Translations under genes and position numbers: made by a program
Shown: piece by piece, positions 23,532-35,087 of the stretch
How the letters are laid out: every line of letters begins with the position of its first letter
How positions within the stretch are numbered: position 1 is the stretch's first letter
Notes under the pieces: generated by a model
Database searches by the model: none
What the model was told of the DNA's origin: nothing
Seen by the model: only the letters and a program-made list of their open reading frames with translations
Assembly (NCBI RefSeq): GCF_014905175.1
Contig: NC_057789.1
Coordinates: forward strand, 19,463,555-19,527,554
Direction of reading: 5' to 3'
Source of the DNA: Aphidius gifuensis
Taxonomy: Eukaryota; Arthropoda; Insecta; Hymenoptera; Braconidae
DNA: 64,000 nt

Positions 23532-24239
23532 AAAATGGGTTTAAATACGCAATACAAACTACATTGAAAGGAATACAGCAAAATTGTTGAACGTTTACAC
23601 GAGGTCCCAGATCATGATCAAATCAATTCTACAATAATTTCATTACGCAGAGACATTGCAAATTATAACAGATCATATGCAAGTCTGTCAGGTGCTTATA
23701 AAAAATGCACTCAGGCAACAGTGGGAATATTGACAACTTATTTATTCAGATTACAAAGTTTGCAAGTACGAGGTGCAGGTGCATCTTCATCAGTTGATGT
23801 ATCAAATGTTACTACTGAAAAATACATTGAATGGCAAGGATTAGAAAATGTATTTTAAAACAGGATGAAGACAAGCATTATAATTAATTTGAAACATAAA
23901 GATGTAAAAGACTTCCTTTCTGATGCGAAAGAAATGTTAATTAGTCAGTTAGCTCTTATTTCACAAGATAAAAATGCACTCAAAGTCAATACTGTATTAG
24001 CTTTAAACTATAAAATCGAAAAACCTTCGAATAATAGTGTAGAAGTTGAAACAAAATATTTCAGTGAAGGCAGTTTTGAGGTGTTGCAATCATCAGATCA
24101 AAACCAATTATTCAAAGAAAATTTTGAACATTTTATAGAAGATGTTGAGGAAGCTGAATTAAATGGATCTGGTTGGAAACTGCTTGAAATTCTTCATCTT
24201 GAAATCCAAGTAAATGATTACATACCACTGCAAGGTTAA
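23532..24239 (+). pseudogene. Fragment of a large virus- or transposon-like protein gene
   Basis: From an ATG near 23536 one frame runs to a TAA at 24237, broken by a TGA about ten codons in and a TAA at about 23856. The second part (23865-24239, 124 codons) has KTSIIINLKHKDVKDFL, a KVNTVLALNY strand, SGWKLLEILHLEIQVNDY and ends in PLQG. From memory this pattern is like the N-terminal region of long proteins associated with DNA-polymerase-B/Maverick-type elements in insect genomes, where the SGW..IL.L.I..N.Y segment is typical. That assignment is a recollection, not a computed match. The remainder of such a protein is missing after 24239. Confidence 0.45.
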
Positions 24240-24721
24240 CGTGCCTCATATAATAGTAATAATTCGTGTTTTTTTCAATTTTCAAAAATTAATATCTCCG
24301 TTGGTTACCAATGAATTTGGTAGGGATTTTAAAATTGAATTAATATAATAAAATTAAAAGTATTAAACAAAAAATTAAGTAATTATGAGCTGTCTGAATT
24401 ATCGGATTTTCACCTGGCTTACCTGTGGATAGTTACCAATCAGGACAGTAGGGAATAGGTGCAACGTGTTTTGGAACTCAAGAACTACCACTGAACAAAT
24501 ATTTGACCATTTAGGTTGTGTCTAGTTTTTTTAGCCATCAGCTTACGGACTATTCAATTCGGCAATATAAAAATCGTTTACTTTTTTTTTACTTTTTTTG
24601 AGTATTTTTTTAGTTTTTTTTTTTTTAAAACTAAAAACTCCACCGTCATTCAATTCGGCAATATAAAAATCGTTTACTCTTTTTACTTTTTATGAGTATT
24701 TTTTTAGTTTAATTATTATTA

Positions 24722-25145
24722 TTATTATTATTAACTGTGACAAATTATTATTCCTACAAATTTTACCCTTCCTAAATCCTAACATTGACTGTGAATTTTT
24801 CCGGGGTGTTGTTTTTCTGTGCTACGAGTTTGTGTTACCTATTGAATTATTCTAAATTATCAACATCATCAGGCGACCATGCGGATCGACACGCTCTCTA
24901 TAATTTAATTTTGAATAAACCACAACAACAAGGTAGAATCTACAAAAATTACACATTCCCTCCTAACCCGTTACCCTGTAGGGAATAACAAAACAAGAGG
25001 ATTATAAAAATTACGTTAAATATCAGGCTCTTTAATTTGTATTATTGCTAAATTATTATATTATTATTTTTGTTGTTTAATATTCTTTCTTTTTTTTTTG
25101 TTATTTCATGAATAATACAAATTAATGAGCCTGGTACGTAACAGT
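24722..25145. other. Unidentified insertion inside the tandem array
   Basis: This non-repeat segment begins after an (ATT)n run and ends with a short inverted repeat (CAGGCTC..ATTTGTATTATT near 25023, AATAATACAAAT..GAGCCTG near 25110). No coding similarity. It could be a MITE remnant. Confidence 0.35.
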
Positions 25146-25604
25146 TTTTTTTTTTTTTAAAAAATTAAAAACTCCAGCGTCCTTCAATTAGGCAATATAA
25201 AAATCGTTTACTTTTTTTCACTGCTTTTGAGTATTTTTTGTTTTTTTTTTTTTAAAAAAATAAAAACTCGACCGTCCTTCAATTCGGCAATATAAAAATC
25301 GTTTCCTTTTTTTTACTTTTTTTGAGTATTTTTTTAGTTTTTTTTGAAAAAACTGAAAACTCCACCGTCCTTCAATTCGTCAATATAAGAATCGTTCACT
25401 TTTTTTTACTTTTTTTGAGTATTTTTTTTTAAAAAACTAAAAACTCCTCCGTCCTTTCATTCAGCAATAAAAAAATCGTTTACTTTTTTTTACTTTTTTT
25501 GAGTGATTCTTTAGATTTTTTTTTTTTTTAAACTAAAAACTCCACCGTCCTTTAATTCGGCAATAAAAAAATCGTTTACTTTTTTTTACTTTTTTTGAGT
25601 GATT

Positions 25605-26105
25605 CTTTATTTATTTATTTATTGGTTAAGTATTACGCCCTTGTCATTTCGTACTTATGGGCTACATTATATAAGTTTTACAATTACAAGTTTTGTTTCT
25701 TAATAATATGTATTATTATATATGTAAAGAGATGAGTATATATTGATGAGATGAACATGTGGTAGTAGACAGTCGCTGATGACCACGTGACGATCTACGA
25801 TTGTGACAGAGTGCCATATGTATATGACGATTCACGGCTGTAGTGGAGTGACACATAGACTTCCACGTCGATCCACAACCAGATGATCATTATTGGAGTT
25901 TCGAGAAGATTGTACAGATTCTCGAAAACGAGCCTTTATTTTACATCGCCCTGAGTTGCCTTAAATGACAACTTTTTCGATGGAAAATTACTGTATAGAC
26001 TCTGCACTATCTAACAATAATTTTTGTTTGCCGTAGTCCGGGATCGAACTCGAGACGTTTGGGTGGAGAGTTAAGAGCGCTATCCACTACACCAAACGAG
26101 CCGGC
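25605..26105 (-). mobile_element. tRNA-derived SINE
   Basis: Reading the minus strand from 26105, a tRNA-like head shows an A box (TGGTGTAGTGGATAGC), a B box (GAGTTCGATCCCGG) and acceptor-like ends, followed by a ~400-bp unrelated body and an AATAAATAAATA tail at 25622-25605. Head, body and short-repeat tail are diagnostic of a Pol III SINE. It sits within one unit of the tandem array. The TSD is obscured by T-rich flanks. Confidence 0.75.
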
Positions 26106-26661
26106 TTTAGTTTTTTTTTTTTTTAGAAACTAAAAACTCTACCGTCCTTTAATTCGGCAATATAAAAATCGTTTACTTTTTTTGAGTATTTTTTTTTTTT
26201 TTTTTCAAAAACTCAAAACTCCACCATCCTTCAATTCGGCAAATTGAAAATCGTTTACTTTTTTTTACTTTTTTTGAGTATTTTTTTAGTTTTTTTTAAG
26301 AAGTAAAAACTCCTCCGTCCTTCAATTCGGCAATATAAATATCGTTTACTTTTTATTACTTTTTTTGAGTATTTTTTTAGTTTTTTTTCAAAACTAAAAA
26401 CTCCACCGTCCTTCAATTCGGCAATATAAAAATCGTTTACTTTTTTTCACTTTTTTTGAGTATTTTTTTACTTTTTTTTTAAAAAAAACTAGAAACTCCA
26501 CCGTCCTTCAATTCGGCAATATAAAAATCGTTTACTTCTTTTTACTTTTTTTGAGTATTTTTTTAGTTTTTTTTTTAAAACTAAAAACTCCACCGTCCTT
26601 CAATTCGGCAATATAAGAATCGTTTACTTTTTTTTACTTTTTTTGAGTATTTTTTCAGTTT

Positions 26662-26954
26662 AGCGAGTAGCTGAGAATTTCTGAGTGATGACAAAGGGTC
26701 CTTCAAAACGTTTTTCAAGTCCAGCCGCGTAATGCCGGTACCAGATCGGATTGGCCTTCCAATCTGTGCCGAAGAGAATTTGGTGGACGAGGTTCACAAC
26801 CAGTATTCGCAAAGGTTGGTGAGGTCATGAGTGAGTCGTGGTATGCGGTATTCAAAGCGAAACGGAATTCGGGAAGAAATTGGTCCCAATCCCGGTGATT
26901 CCCATCGAGATAGGCCTTTAACATATACTTTAGACTACGATTTACTCGTTCCAC
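26662..26954 (-). pseudogene. Gypsy integrase C-terminal part, internally deleted
   Basis: This continues the integrase with ERVNRSLKYMLKAYL, the region after the catalytic Glu, and is nearly identical to 9480-9690. It then jumps to the AGLEKRFEGPF motif near 26715-26690 with about 70 codons missing, and is cut by the tandem array at 26660. Confidence 0.85.
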
Positions 26955-27796
26955 TGGATCGGCCTGTGGATGGTACGGAGGGGTGGTCTGTGGATACCAG
27001 CCTACGCTGCTAAAAATTTGATCTCTTTATTCACGAATTCCGTGCCGTTATCGGTGGTTCATGTTCGAGGGCCACCGTGGCGAAAAATTATCAAATCTTC
27101 AAGTCGCTCACGAATGACATGACCATTAGCTACTCGTAAAGGAGCCAATTCGACGTACTTAGTCATCTGATCTTGAACGACGAGAAGATAAGATTTGCCA
27201 TTACGTGAACGAGGCAACGGTCCCATAATATCTGCAGCTATAATCGACCATGGTTCCTGTACTAAACGTTCACCCATTAGACCGCGTGGTTTGGCTAAGT
27301 CAGATTTTGTCCGCTGGCAACGAGAGATAAACCTAGTGACTTCACGAAACATATTTGGCCAGAAGTATTGCATAACAACTCTTCTGTATGTTTTGTCAAT
27401 TCCCAGGTGACCTTGATGGGGTGGATCATGACATGATTGAATGACTTGTTCGTGTAATTCCCTTGGAATAACCAATTTCCAGGCTAATAGGTCTTGAAAT
27501 TCCGTGACAATAAAAGAATGGGGCCTGTGGAAATACAAGTAGTCACCAACTATCTTCCAGTCAGGGTGGCTATCCGGGCAATGGTGGACTTTGCGAAACT
27601 TTTTACAATACCAATAATCTTTCGTAATGTTAGTGTCCTCGATAACGTTTATCCTCTCAGGTATACTTGATAGTGCATCAGGTACGTGGTGAAGAGCACT
27701 TTTGCGATGGATTATCTTGAAACTGTATTGCATCAGTTCCAACGACCAACGTGCAAGGCGACCACTTGGATTTCGTAGATTATTTAGCCAACGCAT
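26955..27796 (-). pseudogene. Gypsy integrase: zinc-binding and catalytic core
   Basis: The frame 27796-27059 starts in the RNase H C-terminus (RWLNNLRNPSGRLARW). It continues through the integrase HHCC-type domain (HLGIDKTYRRV, ISRCQRTKSDLAKPRG) and the core with catalytic Asp (AADIMGPLPRS). It stops at HGGPRT. The second catalytic region (TDNGTEFVNKE) follows in another frame and ends at a TAG near 27010. Role: insertion of the retrotransposon cDNA. The protein is inactivated by frameshifts. Confidence 0.85.
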
Positions 27797-29075
27797 GCTA
27801 CTATGATCCGTTATTACCGTGAAAGTATAGCCTTCTAAATAGCAGCGGAACTTCCGGATCGACCAGAGTACTGCTTGGTGACTGAATATCGGGTCTCCGT
27901 GTCAGTCATCGTGTGGCTAGCATAAGCAATAACTTTTTCTTCCTCGTTAATCGTCTGAGTCAAGACTGCGCCTAAACCTACGCTACTTGAATCGGTTTGC
28001 AAAAAGAAAGGTACCGAGAAATCTGGACACGCCAAGGTGGGAGCGGTGGTAAGCCGGAGTTTTAATTCGCGAAAGCTATTTATTTGTAACTCTCCCCACG
28101 TCCAAGGTACGCCTTTCTTTGTTAACCTGGTTAATGATTCTGCCAGAGACGCAAAGTCTGGTATGAATCTCCGATACCAGGACGCCATACCGAGGAAACG
28201 ACGCAGTTGTTTGAGGTTCATAGGTGGTGGATAAACCATCACAGCAGCGGTTTTCTCCGGATCAACCTGGAGACTGCTCTGATTCACGATGAACCCCAAA
28301 CCTTGGACTTCTGAGCAACAGAAATGACTCTTATCACGGTTAATAGTCAAATTAGCTGATTTGAGGTCTTGCAATACTTTCTCGAGGTAAACGAGGTGTT
28401 TTTCGAAAGTTTTGGTCACAATAATTATATCGTCTAAGTACACGAATACCGATGGATAGCACCTGTGACCCAGCAGCTGATCGGCCAGCCGCTGCATCGT
28501 CGCAGGATAACGAAGGGCATCCGAAGGGAATTGTACAAACCATATCCTGGACCGATAAAGGCTGTTATCTCCTGAGAAGCAGACGTGAGCGCGATTTGAA
28601 AGAAAGCCTGGCTAAGATCAATGGTGGTGATATAATGAGCTAGACGAAGCTCATCCAGAATGGCTGACATGTCCGGTATAGGATACGCAGCCTTTTTGGT
28701 TATTTCATTGACCTTACTGAAATCTTTGCAAAAACGCCAACTAACTTTACCTTTTGGCACCATAACCACTGGGCTTGCCCACTCGCTTTGAGATGGAACA
28801 ATGATTCCCGTAGCCAACATCTTATCAACTTCCGCTTTCATGGCACCACACATCGCCGGATTTGCCCGATGAGGTTTTTGACGAATTGGTGAGTGTCCAC
28901 TAACGTCAATGTGGTGCATAGTAAGCAGAGTGACAGGAAATGGGGAACCAGGTGGTGGTGCCTCAGGAAGTTTACTCGACAAAAGTTCGTTTAATTTTAA
29001 ATCTTGGTCCGGTTCAAGAGTTTTCAGCCCGTGGCAATGGAGAGCTTTAGACGCGTTGGGAGTTGGTACAAACAA
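27797..29075 (-). pseudogene. Gypsy reverse transcriptase and RNase H
   Basis: Two overlapping frames encode one Ty3/Gypsy RT. 29075-28434 carries the fingers and palm start (SEWASPVVMVPKGKVSWRFC, YHDYSKVNE-like, ITTIDLSQAFFQI). It loses frame near 28490-28520, right after the RMPF motif. 28497-27835 carries YLDDIIIVTK (catalytic YLDD), the thumb and the start of RNase H (FFLQTDSSSVGLGAVLTQ, IAYASHTM). A second frame change near 27860 separates it from the rest of RNase H. Confidence 0.9.
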
Positions 29076-29483
29076 GTGCTTAACTTCAGGACAGTCTCGG
29101 TAAAACCACGACCTATCCCAAAATCAATCACCATTCCAGATGTCTGAAGAAAATCCATACCTAAGATAAAATCTTCCGACAAAGATGGCAGTACCAGAAC
29201 TTCTATCTTTGTGGCTTTATCTGCTACCACCAAAACTAGCTGAACTGAATACAATATAGTCTCGACTTGTCCACTTGCCGTAACGACGCGTCTCGGAGGT
29301 ATGGCCTGCTGCTCCAGTCCTGATTGTTCCAGTAACTGAGTTGCAGCTGGACCAACGAATTCCGAATTGTATAGATAACGCGTTCACTTTCAGGCCGTGG
29401 TGGATTTGTTCGTTGGAACAAACTTCGCATGCATGAAACGTAGCTTCAAATAGATTCCGTGGAACCTTGAGTGCGCTTGTCAA
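29024..29483 (-). pseudogene. Gypsy protease region
   Basis: Frame 29254-29024 reads VLVLPSLSEDFILGMDFLQTSGMVIDF, the C-terminal part of a retropepsin (conserved I-L-G-x-D-F). The upstream half, including the catalytic D-T/S-G, lies in broken frames between 29254 and 29483. Gag to protease is therefore not readable as one frame. Confidence 0.7.
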
Positions 29484-29754
29484 TTTCTTCTCTTAGAGCA
29501 CGTTGATAGTTGGGATCTGCGAAGCTATCACGAAAAGCTTCTCGAGCAGCTTCCCAACTATGCGAATCTTCGAGGTGTGTCATGAACCACGTTAGAGCAG
29601 GACCACGTAAACAAAAAGAGAGAGCCGAAAGGACTTCTTGGTCGGAGAGAACGGTGATTTCTCGCGCTTGGTCAATTCTAAAAAGGAATTCTTCTACATC
29701 CTCCCCTGGTTTACCAGAGAATTGGAGGTGACAATTTAGAAGTATCCTAATCAC
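29446..29754 (-). pseudogene. Gypsy gag capsid domain
   Basis: Frame 29754-29446 encodes FSGKPGEDVEEFLFRIDQ.., LSALSFCLRGPALTWFM and WEAAREAFRDSF, the standard retrotransposon gag (capsid) pattern. The nucleocapsid zinc knuckle that should follow is not recognisable as an intact CCHC. Confidence 0.85.
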
Positions 29755-29760
29755 GGGATT

Positions 29761-30852
29761 TTAACGCCGTGGTTCCGGTTCTACAATTTGAAGGTCTTCT
29801 AATGACGGGCTAATTACTTGGCGACGTGGAGCATCATAATACCCCGAGTCGTAATAGGGGCGACCTGGATGACTTGAACTAACCCGTTGACGCTCTGTTG
29901 GTTGGTGGCGAGTATATACATCAGAATCTCGTTGATCATACAACAAAATTCTGGTCCTTTGTCTAAATGGCGGCTCCACATATTCAAATTCGTCTTCAGG
30001 ATATTCTTGACGTCTTGGAACATATGGTTGTGCCTCTGGGAGACGACGCGAGATTGCACGAGAAACTCGTTGATCATACAACAAGTTTCTGGTCTTTTGA
30101 GGACGTGGAGGCTCCAAATACTCCAAGTTGTCTTCAGGATAATCCTGACGTCTTGAAATATATGGTGGTGCCTCTGAAAGACGACGCGAATTTGAGCTCA
30201 AAACCTGGCGGTCATCCGCCTATGTTTTAGTCTTTTGTTGACATGGTGGTATGTGTCTACCTAGATCATCATCAAGATCAACCTGACGATTTGGTAGATC
30301 ATCATCTGCCGGTCTACGCGAGCTAAACTTACTACGGAGGACTGGACCTTCATGATCTCGCGGCAGGTCAACAAAACGTGGTAGTGTTGGTACTGGTGGT
30401 TTTTCTTTTGCATTTTTGTTAGTCTTGGTGAATCCTTTAGCCAGGGGTGGATTAGATCCGCCACCTGAAGGTCCTAGAAACGGATCTCCGACGCGGGGCA
30501 TTGTCGGCGGAAATTGACCTGTCGGTGTGGTAATCCGTTCATTAAGGAGCCGAGGAGAGTCCACCGAATTGTTATTATTCCTGGGGCCAACGTCATCCCC
30601 AAATAAGTCTCCAATACTTCCTATAGAAGAGAGAAAAGAACCTGGACGAGATGGGAGTCGACCGGAATTACCAGTTGCCTGATCCTCCGGTGATGCCTGT
30701 GTCAGCGTAACCACTGGGACATCATCACCAATCAAGGATCCAGCAGCCAGATCTTCATTCAACTTAGTGGTGGAACTAGCCATGCTTCCTAAAGTTGGGG
30801 GGTTACGCGGTGGCCTACCTCGCTTTTTAAAGACTGCTACGCTATTCGACAT
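29761..30852 (-). pseudogene. Gypsy gag N-terminal region with internal repeat
   Basis: Two frames, 30852-30220 and 30201-29761, form the N-terminal part of gag. The first begins MSNSVAVFKKRGRPPRN (AT-hook-like RGRP) and is Pro/Gly/Asp-rich. The second contains two repeats of a ~33-residue unit (RNLLYDQR / RILLYDQR, with SRRLPEAQPY and SRRLSEAPPY). A frame change at about 30210 separates them. No function is assigned beyond gag. Confidence 0.6.
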
Positions 30853-31505
30853 GTTGATTGATCAACAACAACAGTTGGGTCGATATGGTGGACCAAAGAC
30901 AATTACGTGAATCAAAATCGAAGTTGATATTTTTAACTTATCAGAATTTTACGTCAGAATTGGTCAAAATTCCTTTTGATCAACGCAGAGGTGATTCCCT
31001 GATTCTTATTGGAAATAATCGATAATAAATTTGAATATAATAAGATTGGTCAATATCTCGTAGCTCGATAAATCGAACATTCGATTTATTGACAAAAACG
31101 AGTTTTAATTATTAATCAAGCTAGCTAATAACACGGCCCGGTTGAAATCACGAATTTAGCAACCGTATATTAATATCGAACAGTTGTTATGCTGAGAATT
31201 CCGAATGAGTGATCCAATCGAACAATTTATAGACAAAAATTAGCTGATTAGGTCCTGAGTCGGCCAAGACAACGGCTAATCAAATTGTTACCGATATTTT
31301 ACCCGTCTAATAAATCGATTAATTGCGTTGGTATCTTAGTGGCCAGTTACCTTCATTAATTTATCCTAAAAACAATTCTATTCTAAACCTCGACCGAACA
31401 GATAAAACAATCACTTAAAACAGTATCTGAGTGGCCAGTTACCGTAATTGATTTATCTTCTGACAACCTGCTCTAAAACTCAACCGTTTAAATAAAAAAA
31501 AGATG
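30853..31505 (-). mobile_element. Gypsy 5' untranslated/LTR region, proximal part
   Basis: This non-coding sequence upstream (on the minus strand) of gag contains two copies of ATCTGAGTGGCCAGTTACC or close variants (near 31345 and 31428). A third copy (TGTCTGAGTGACCAGCTACC) is at about 34335, on the other side of copy B, so the two parts were once contiguous. LTR boundaries and a primer-binding site were not identified. Confidence 0.55.
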
Positions 31506-31783
31506 CGTGTTATTGTACGCACAGGGAAGTGAAACTTCTTTAGTAATTCTAATAAATAGTAATTGAAAGATCTCTCGTTGCATTAATATATTTTTGACTA
31601 GTTGTCTTTTTCGTTCTCATTCCGAGTGGACTATTATGTTCATTCAGTCATTAACAATTATAATAGAAATTTTTAAATTTATTGATTAGTTATAATATTA
31701 AGGTTCTATGTAAATGAAATTCTAATTTAAAAACTTAACACAGAATATAATTTTATATAAATATTTATTTATTGAACCACTAG

Positions 31784-31996
31784 TCAGATGAACACTTCTA
31801 TTACTATTTTATGTATACATTCATTCTGTTTTATGTATATATTCATGAAATACTGAGTTTTTTCAGTTGCTCTTTTATCTTCAGGATTTTTGTCGGGATG
31901 ATATCTTTCAATATTTTCCCAATATATCAACTTTAGATGACTTAAGCTTTCAATATTTTTGAATATTGAGTCAATTTCAGCCTCGTAATCTGACAT
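31784..31996 (-). pseudogene. J-domain (DnaJ-like) fragment, 70 codons
   Basis: The short ORF contains YWENIERYHPDKNPEDKRATEKTQ: helix II of a J domain, the HPDK signature at residues 33-36, and the start of helix III. J domains stimulate Hsp70 ATPase. The reading after residue ~48 is tyrosine/isoleucine-rich and does not continue a J domain, so it is probably a frameshifted or truncated copy. A 'ttttcag' acceptor-like site lies just upstream of the ATG. The related sequence in copy A is more degraded. Confidence 0.65.
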
Positions 31997-32099
31997 GTTA
32001 CAGCCTGAAAAATATAAATAAAATCAATACAAATTATAATGGAAATAAATTTAATTTTAAGTTAGTAGCTATCTCTTCAATATTTGAATAAAAAAAAAA

Positions 32100-33310
32100 G
32101 ACCTGGTAACATTTGTTGAGTCATGTGGCCAGCGTTACCTGTTGAAAATTGAAAACTTTCAATACTCCGGCTAGGGCCATTGTTATTTTTAATGCTTAGA
32201 CATATTTTAACCGTTAATTAACGAAAACATTATTCATATTTAAAAGAAAGGCAATAGAGTTTTTCAAAGCTTTTTTTGGAGCCTTATAAACATTTTATTT
32301 CAACTCTATGATGACATTTTTTGGTCAGTTTTTTTTATTTTTTTTTCGGCGAGCCATAACTTTTGTTATAATCAAGATAGGGAATTCGTATTAGGCTCAA
32401 ATTATGCGCCTAAAAAAAATCTAGTGACGGCATTACGGTTTTTTTTCTCTCAATAACAGTTTAAAACTTAAGACTTTAAGACTAGTCTCGGTCTCGCATG
32501 CGTCGTCTCACGAGACGCTAGACCGAGACCGAGACCGAGATCTCCTTCAGTCAATAAAACGATACCGATACCGAGACCGAGAGTATCGACTGAAAGTCTC
32601 GCCGGTATCGCGAGACTTTGAAAATTTCAGATCGAATTTTTTTTTTTTTTTCTTCTTTTTTGTAACGAATCGTATTGAAAAGAAGAACTGTTATGCAGTA
32701 CAATACTGCACAGTTAGACACTGCACAGTAAGACATTGACGCTACAGTCACAACGAGATATCTACAAGCCTTATGTACCTATGAAAATTGTAAAGTTACG
32801 CCAATTATATTTTCCTAAACTGATATTTTTTGTATCTGACATTTTAAAAGCAGTATTTTACTTCGTGGAAAGGGAAAAATACATATCAATGAAGAGAAAA
32901 AAAGAAAAAAATCTATTATTTGTTTATGAAATTTCTAAAGTCTTTTGTCCAACTACTTCATTGATTTTTAAAATTTAAAGTTTCAACTTCGAACATTCTT
33001 TCTTTTTATATTTTTTCGGAAATATTATTTTAGAAATTCTAAAAATTGGAAAGTTTAGACACCACAAATTTTTAATTAAGAAGAAAAATCTTTTTCAAAA
33101 TTTACATTTTAGTTTTTTGATCAAAAAGTATTATCAATAGAGCAAAAAACCTATAACGCGGGCGATAGAGTTTTTTAATGCGCTTCTTTTGAGCCTGGTA
33201 CGAAGTCTCTCGGTTAGTTAGTTCGTAAGTTATGAGCCTTTTTTTTCTTTTCGCCGATGAATTTAAGACTGCGGCTGAGCCTATGGCTCCTAGCCTCCGT
33301 AAAAAAAAAA
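32100..33310. other. Central block of copy B absent from copy A
   Basis: This includes a cluster of GAGACC / GGTCTC repeats in both orientations (32480-32610) and related sequences near 32245 and 33160 ('cgatagagttttt', 'gagcct..', 'cggcgagccat' / 'cgccgatga') that may be the two ends of a nested insertion. No protein similarity recognised. Confidence 0.4.
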
Positions 33311-33692
33311 AAAAAACAAAACGAACTATTCGATGTTAAAATAATTTAATGTCAAATAATGATCGATGTTTTTAACATCTTTTTTATAAGCGAATTAACC
33401 ACAAACACATGATGGTGCTTCATCGCCGCCACCATGTATTTGTTCTATTATGATTGCTGCTGTTTATATATTGTTATTGTTATTTTGATTTCCACTCGGT
33501 ACATCATTTATTAAATTATTATTTACTCCTGTTGTTGTTGTTTCATTGAATGATTCAATATTTAATCATCTGTTCCATTTTTTTGTCCTTAACAAATTCA
33601 TTCAAGATCTTGAATTTATTTCGATCATGGCAAGCACAAGCACTTGAATAACCACTATCTTGTGTATGATTTGATTATTGAACAGATTTATT

Positions 33693-33923
33693 TCAAATAC
33701 TCATTATTTGATTTAAAATATTATTACAACTACCAGTACAAGTCTCATGAAAATTACCAGACATTGGTATAGCACCTGGTCCTATTTTAAATTTTACTGA
33801 TTTAGGATTACCAGTACATTTATCAGATGTTTTTAATAATATTTCAGTGTCATTAATTGTCTCTTGAAATCCTATACAATCTAAATTACCATCTTTGCTA
33901 TCTTTACGTTCACGTGGTACCAC
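33693..33923 (-). pseudogene. Unidentified cysteine-containing ORF, duplicated in copy A
   Basis: A 76-codon frame with GFQETINDTEILLKTSDKC, SVKFKIGPGAIPMSG and ETCTGSCNNILNQIMSI. In the same frame after its stop, sequence resembling ACACHDRNKFKILNEFVKDKK continues to about 33560, so the ancestral ORF was longer. The same text occurs twice, more damaged, at about 7000-7660. I do not recognise the family. Preservation of the same two gene remnants in both copies suggests they were part of the mobile unit. Confidence 0.5.
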
Positions 33924-34324
33924 ATTTCATTCACATATTATTTATTGTTGTTTGGTATTGTGATTATGATGTTGCTGTCGTATTATGTCAAGCACTTGAA
34001 TAACTATTATCTTGTGTATTATTTGTTTATTTAACAGATTAATTTTAAATACTCATTATTTGATCAAAAATAACATAATAAATTATATATTGTATATAAT
34101 AAAAGTTTTAACCTTAATATTCACCTTTGTCTTTTGAATCTTTCATGAAACTAAAATTTTAAACAAATTTTTTTGTATCGTTGTCAAGGGAATAAATAAA
34201 TAAAACAAGATGAAGAATAATTTAAAATTACTTACCTTCATACCGTTACTTTCGTTGCATCCATCTTTTGTTTTTTTTTTTTCACTGCCCATTCTAAAGA
34301 AGTTTCACTTCAATAATCAAGATG

Positions 34325-34763
34325 ATTAATTTGGTGTCTGAGTGACCAGCTACCAACAATCTAATTATACGCGAGTCGGCTATATTATTTAAATAATAAC
34401 TAAATCAATTGACCAAACAATTCCACAATTAGCTTTATGCGAGACTGACTATCTTGGAAATAATTTACTTTCAACTAAACAAATTCTAGACTGCTCTGGT
34501 CAAACAATGCAATCTATTTGTTCAAACGAATAAGCTAATCCAAGCTAAATCAATAAACAGTTTAAATTTTTCTAAATAAAGCAAAACTATTTGAAATGAA
34601 TTATTATTTAATATAATAATTATTCTAACAACCCGGTCAAATAAATTTTCAAACAATGCGTGCCCGACAAGCAACCCAAAGGAAATGATGCAATACGTGC
34701 CCGACAAGCAACACAAAGCAGATCCTTTGTGTCGCCTGATTTTCCAGATAGACGCGTAGGATT
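34325..34763 (-). mobile_element. Gypsy 5' untranslated/LTR region, distal part
   Basis: Sequence continues the Gypsy 5' region after copy B. It contains a short repeat (GCGTGCCCGACAAGCAAC near 34657 and CGTGCCCGACAAGCAAC near 34693). No protein coding. The boundary with the next non-LTR element is near 34764. Confidence 0.45.
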
Positions 34764-35087
34764 GATTGATTGACTTGTTTGATAAAAAATTTTTATTGTT
34801 TAAGTTTTAAACAAAAGGTAAAGAGAGTACAGTGGTAGCGAGGAAAAATTTACATTTTTATGATTAATAATATTGTTAAATGAGAGTGTGTAAGTACAGC
34901 AAGTATTTGATACGACCTTGATATATATAAAGAAAGTATTGTATCTGGTAAAATCGAAAATTACTTATCATAGTAGCAACAGAGAGTTTAGACTTATCGA
35001 TGATTGATGAGGTAACAGGTTGAGATGATTTGTAAGATGTGATAAAGGTACAAAAGTTGAGGAGTAAAATTTAGATTTAGGTTTGAC

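Larger units (their letters stand above)
24558..26660. repeat. Tandem array, about 13 units of roughly 88 bp (CAATTCGGCAATATAAAAATCG)
   Basis: Units share the block CTCCACCGTCCTTCAATTCG, then GCAATATAAAAATCGTTTAC, then T-rich sequence with TTTTTGAGTATTTTTT. Unit cores are visible near 24567, 24650, 25185, 25270, 25370, 25457, 25551, 26150, 26233, 26320, 26413, 26508 and 26598. The array is interrupted by an unrelated segment (24722-25145) and by a SINE (25605-26105). It directly abuts the truncated 3' end of the Gypsy element at 26660. Confidence 0.9.
31506..34318 (-). mobile_element. Insertion copy B: element with GAAGTGAAACTTCTTTAG ends and AAGATG direct repeat
   Basis: AAGATG occurs immediately outside both ends (31500-31505 and 34319-34324), consistent with a 6-bp target duplication. 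The ends share an inverted motif: GAAGTGAAACTTCTTTAG begins near 31528 and its reverse complement ends near 34312. The element splits the Gypsy 5' region. It carries the J-domain ORF (31784-31996) and the cysteine-containing ORF (33693-33923), both on the minus strand, and is collinear with copy A. It also contains an unrelated 1.2-kb block (32100-33310). No transposase or integrase was recognised. Confidence 0.6.

Noticed and set aside
31506..34318. Bracovirus proviral segment
   Set aside because: I considered polydnavirus segments because of the wasp-like context and unusual cargo, but I see no direct-repeat-junction motif and no known bracovirus gene family; a transposon-like insertion explains the AAGATG flanks better.
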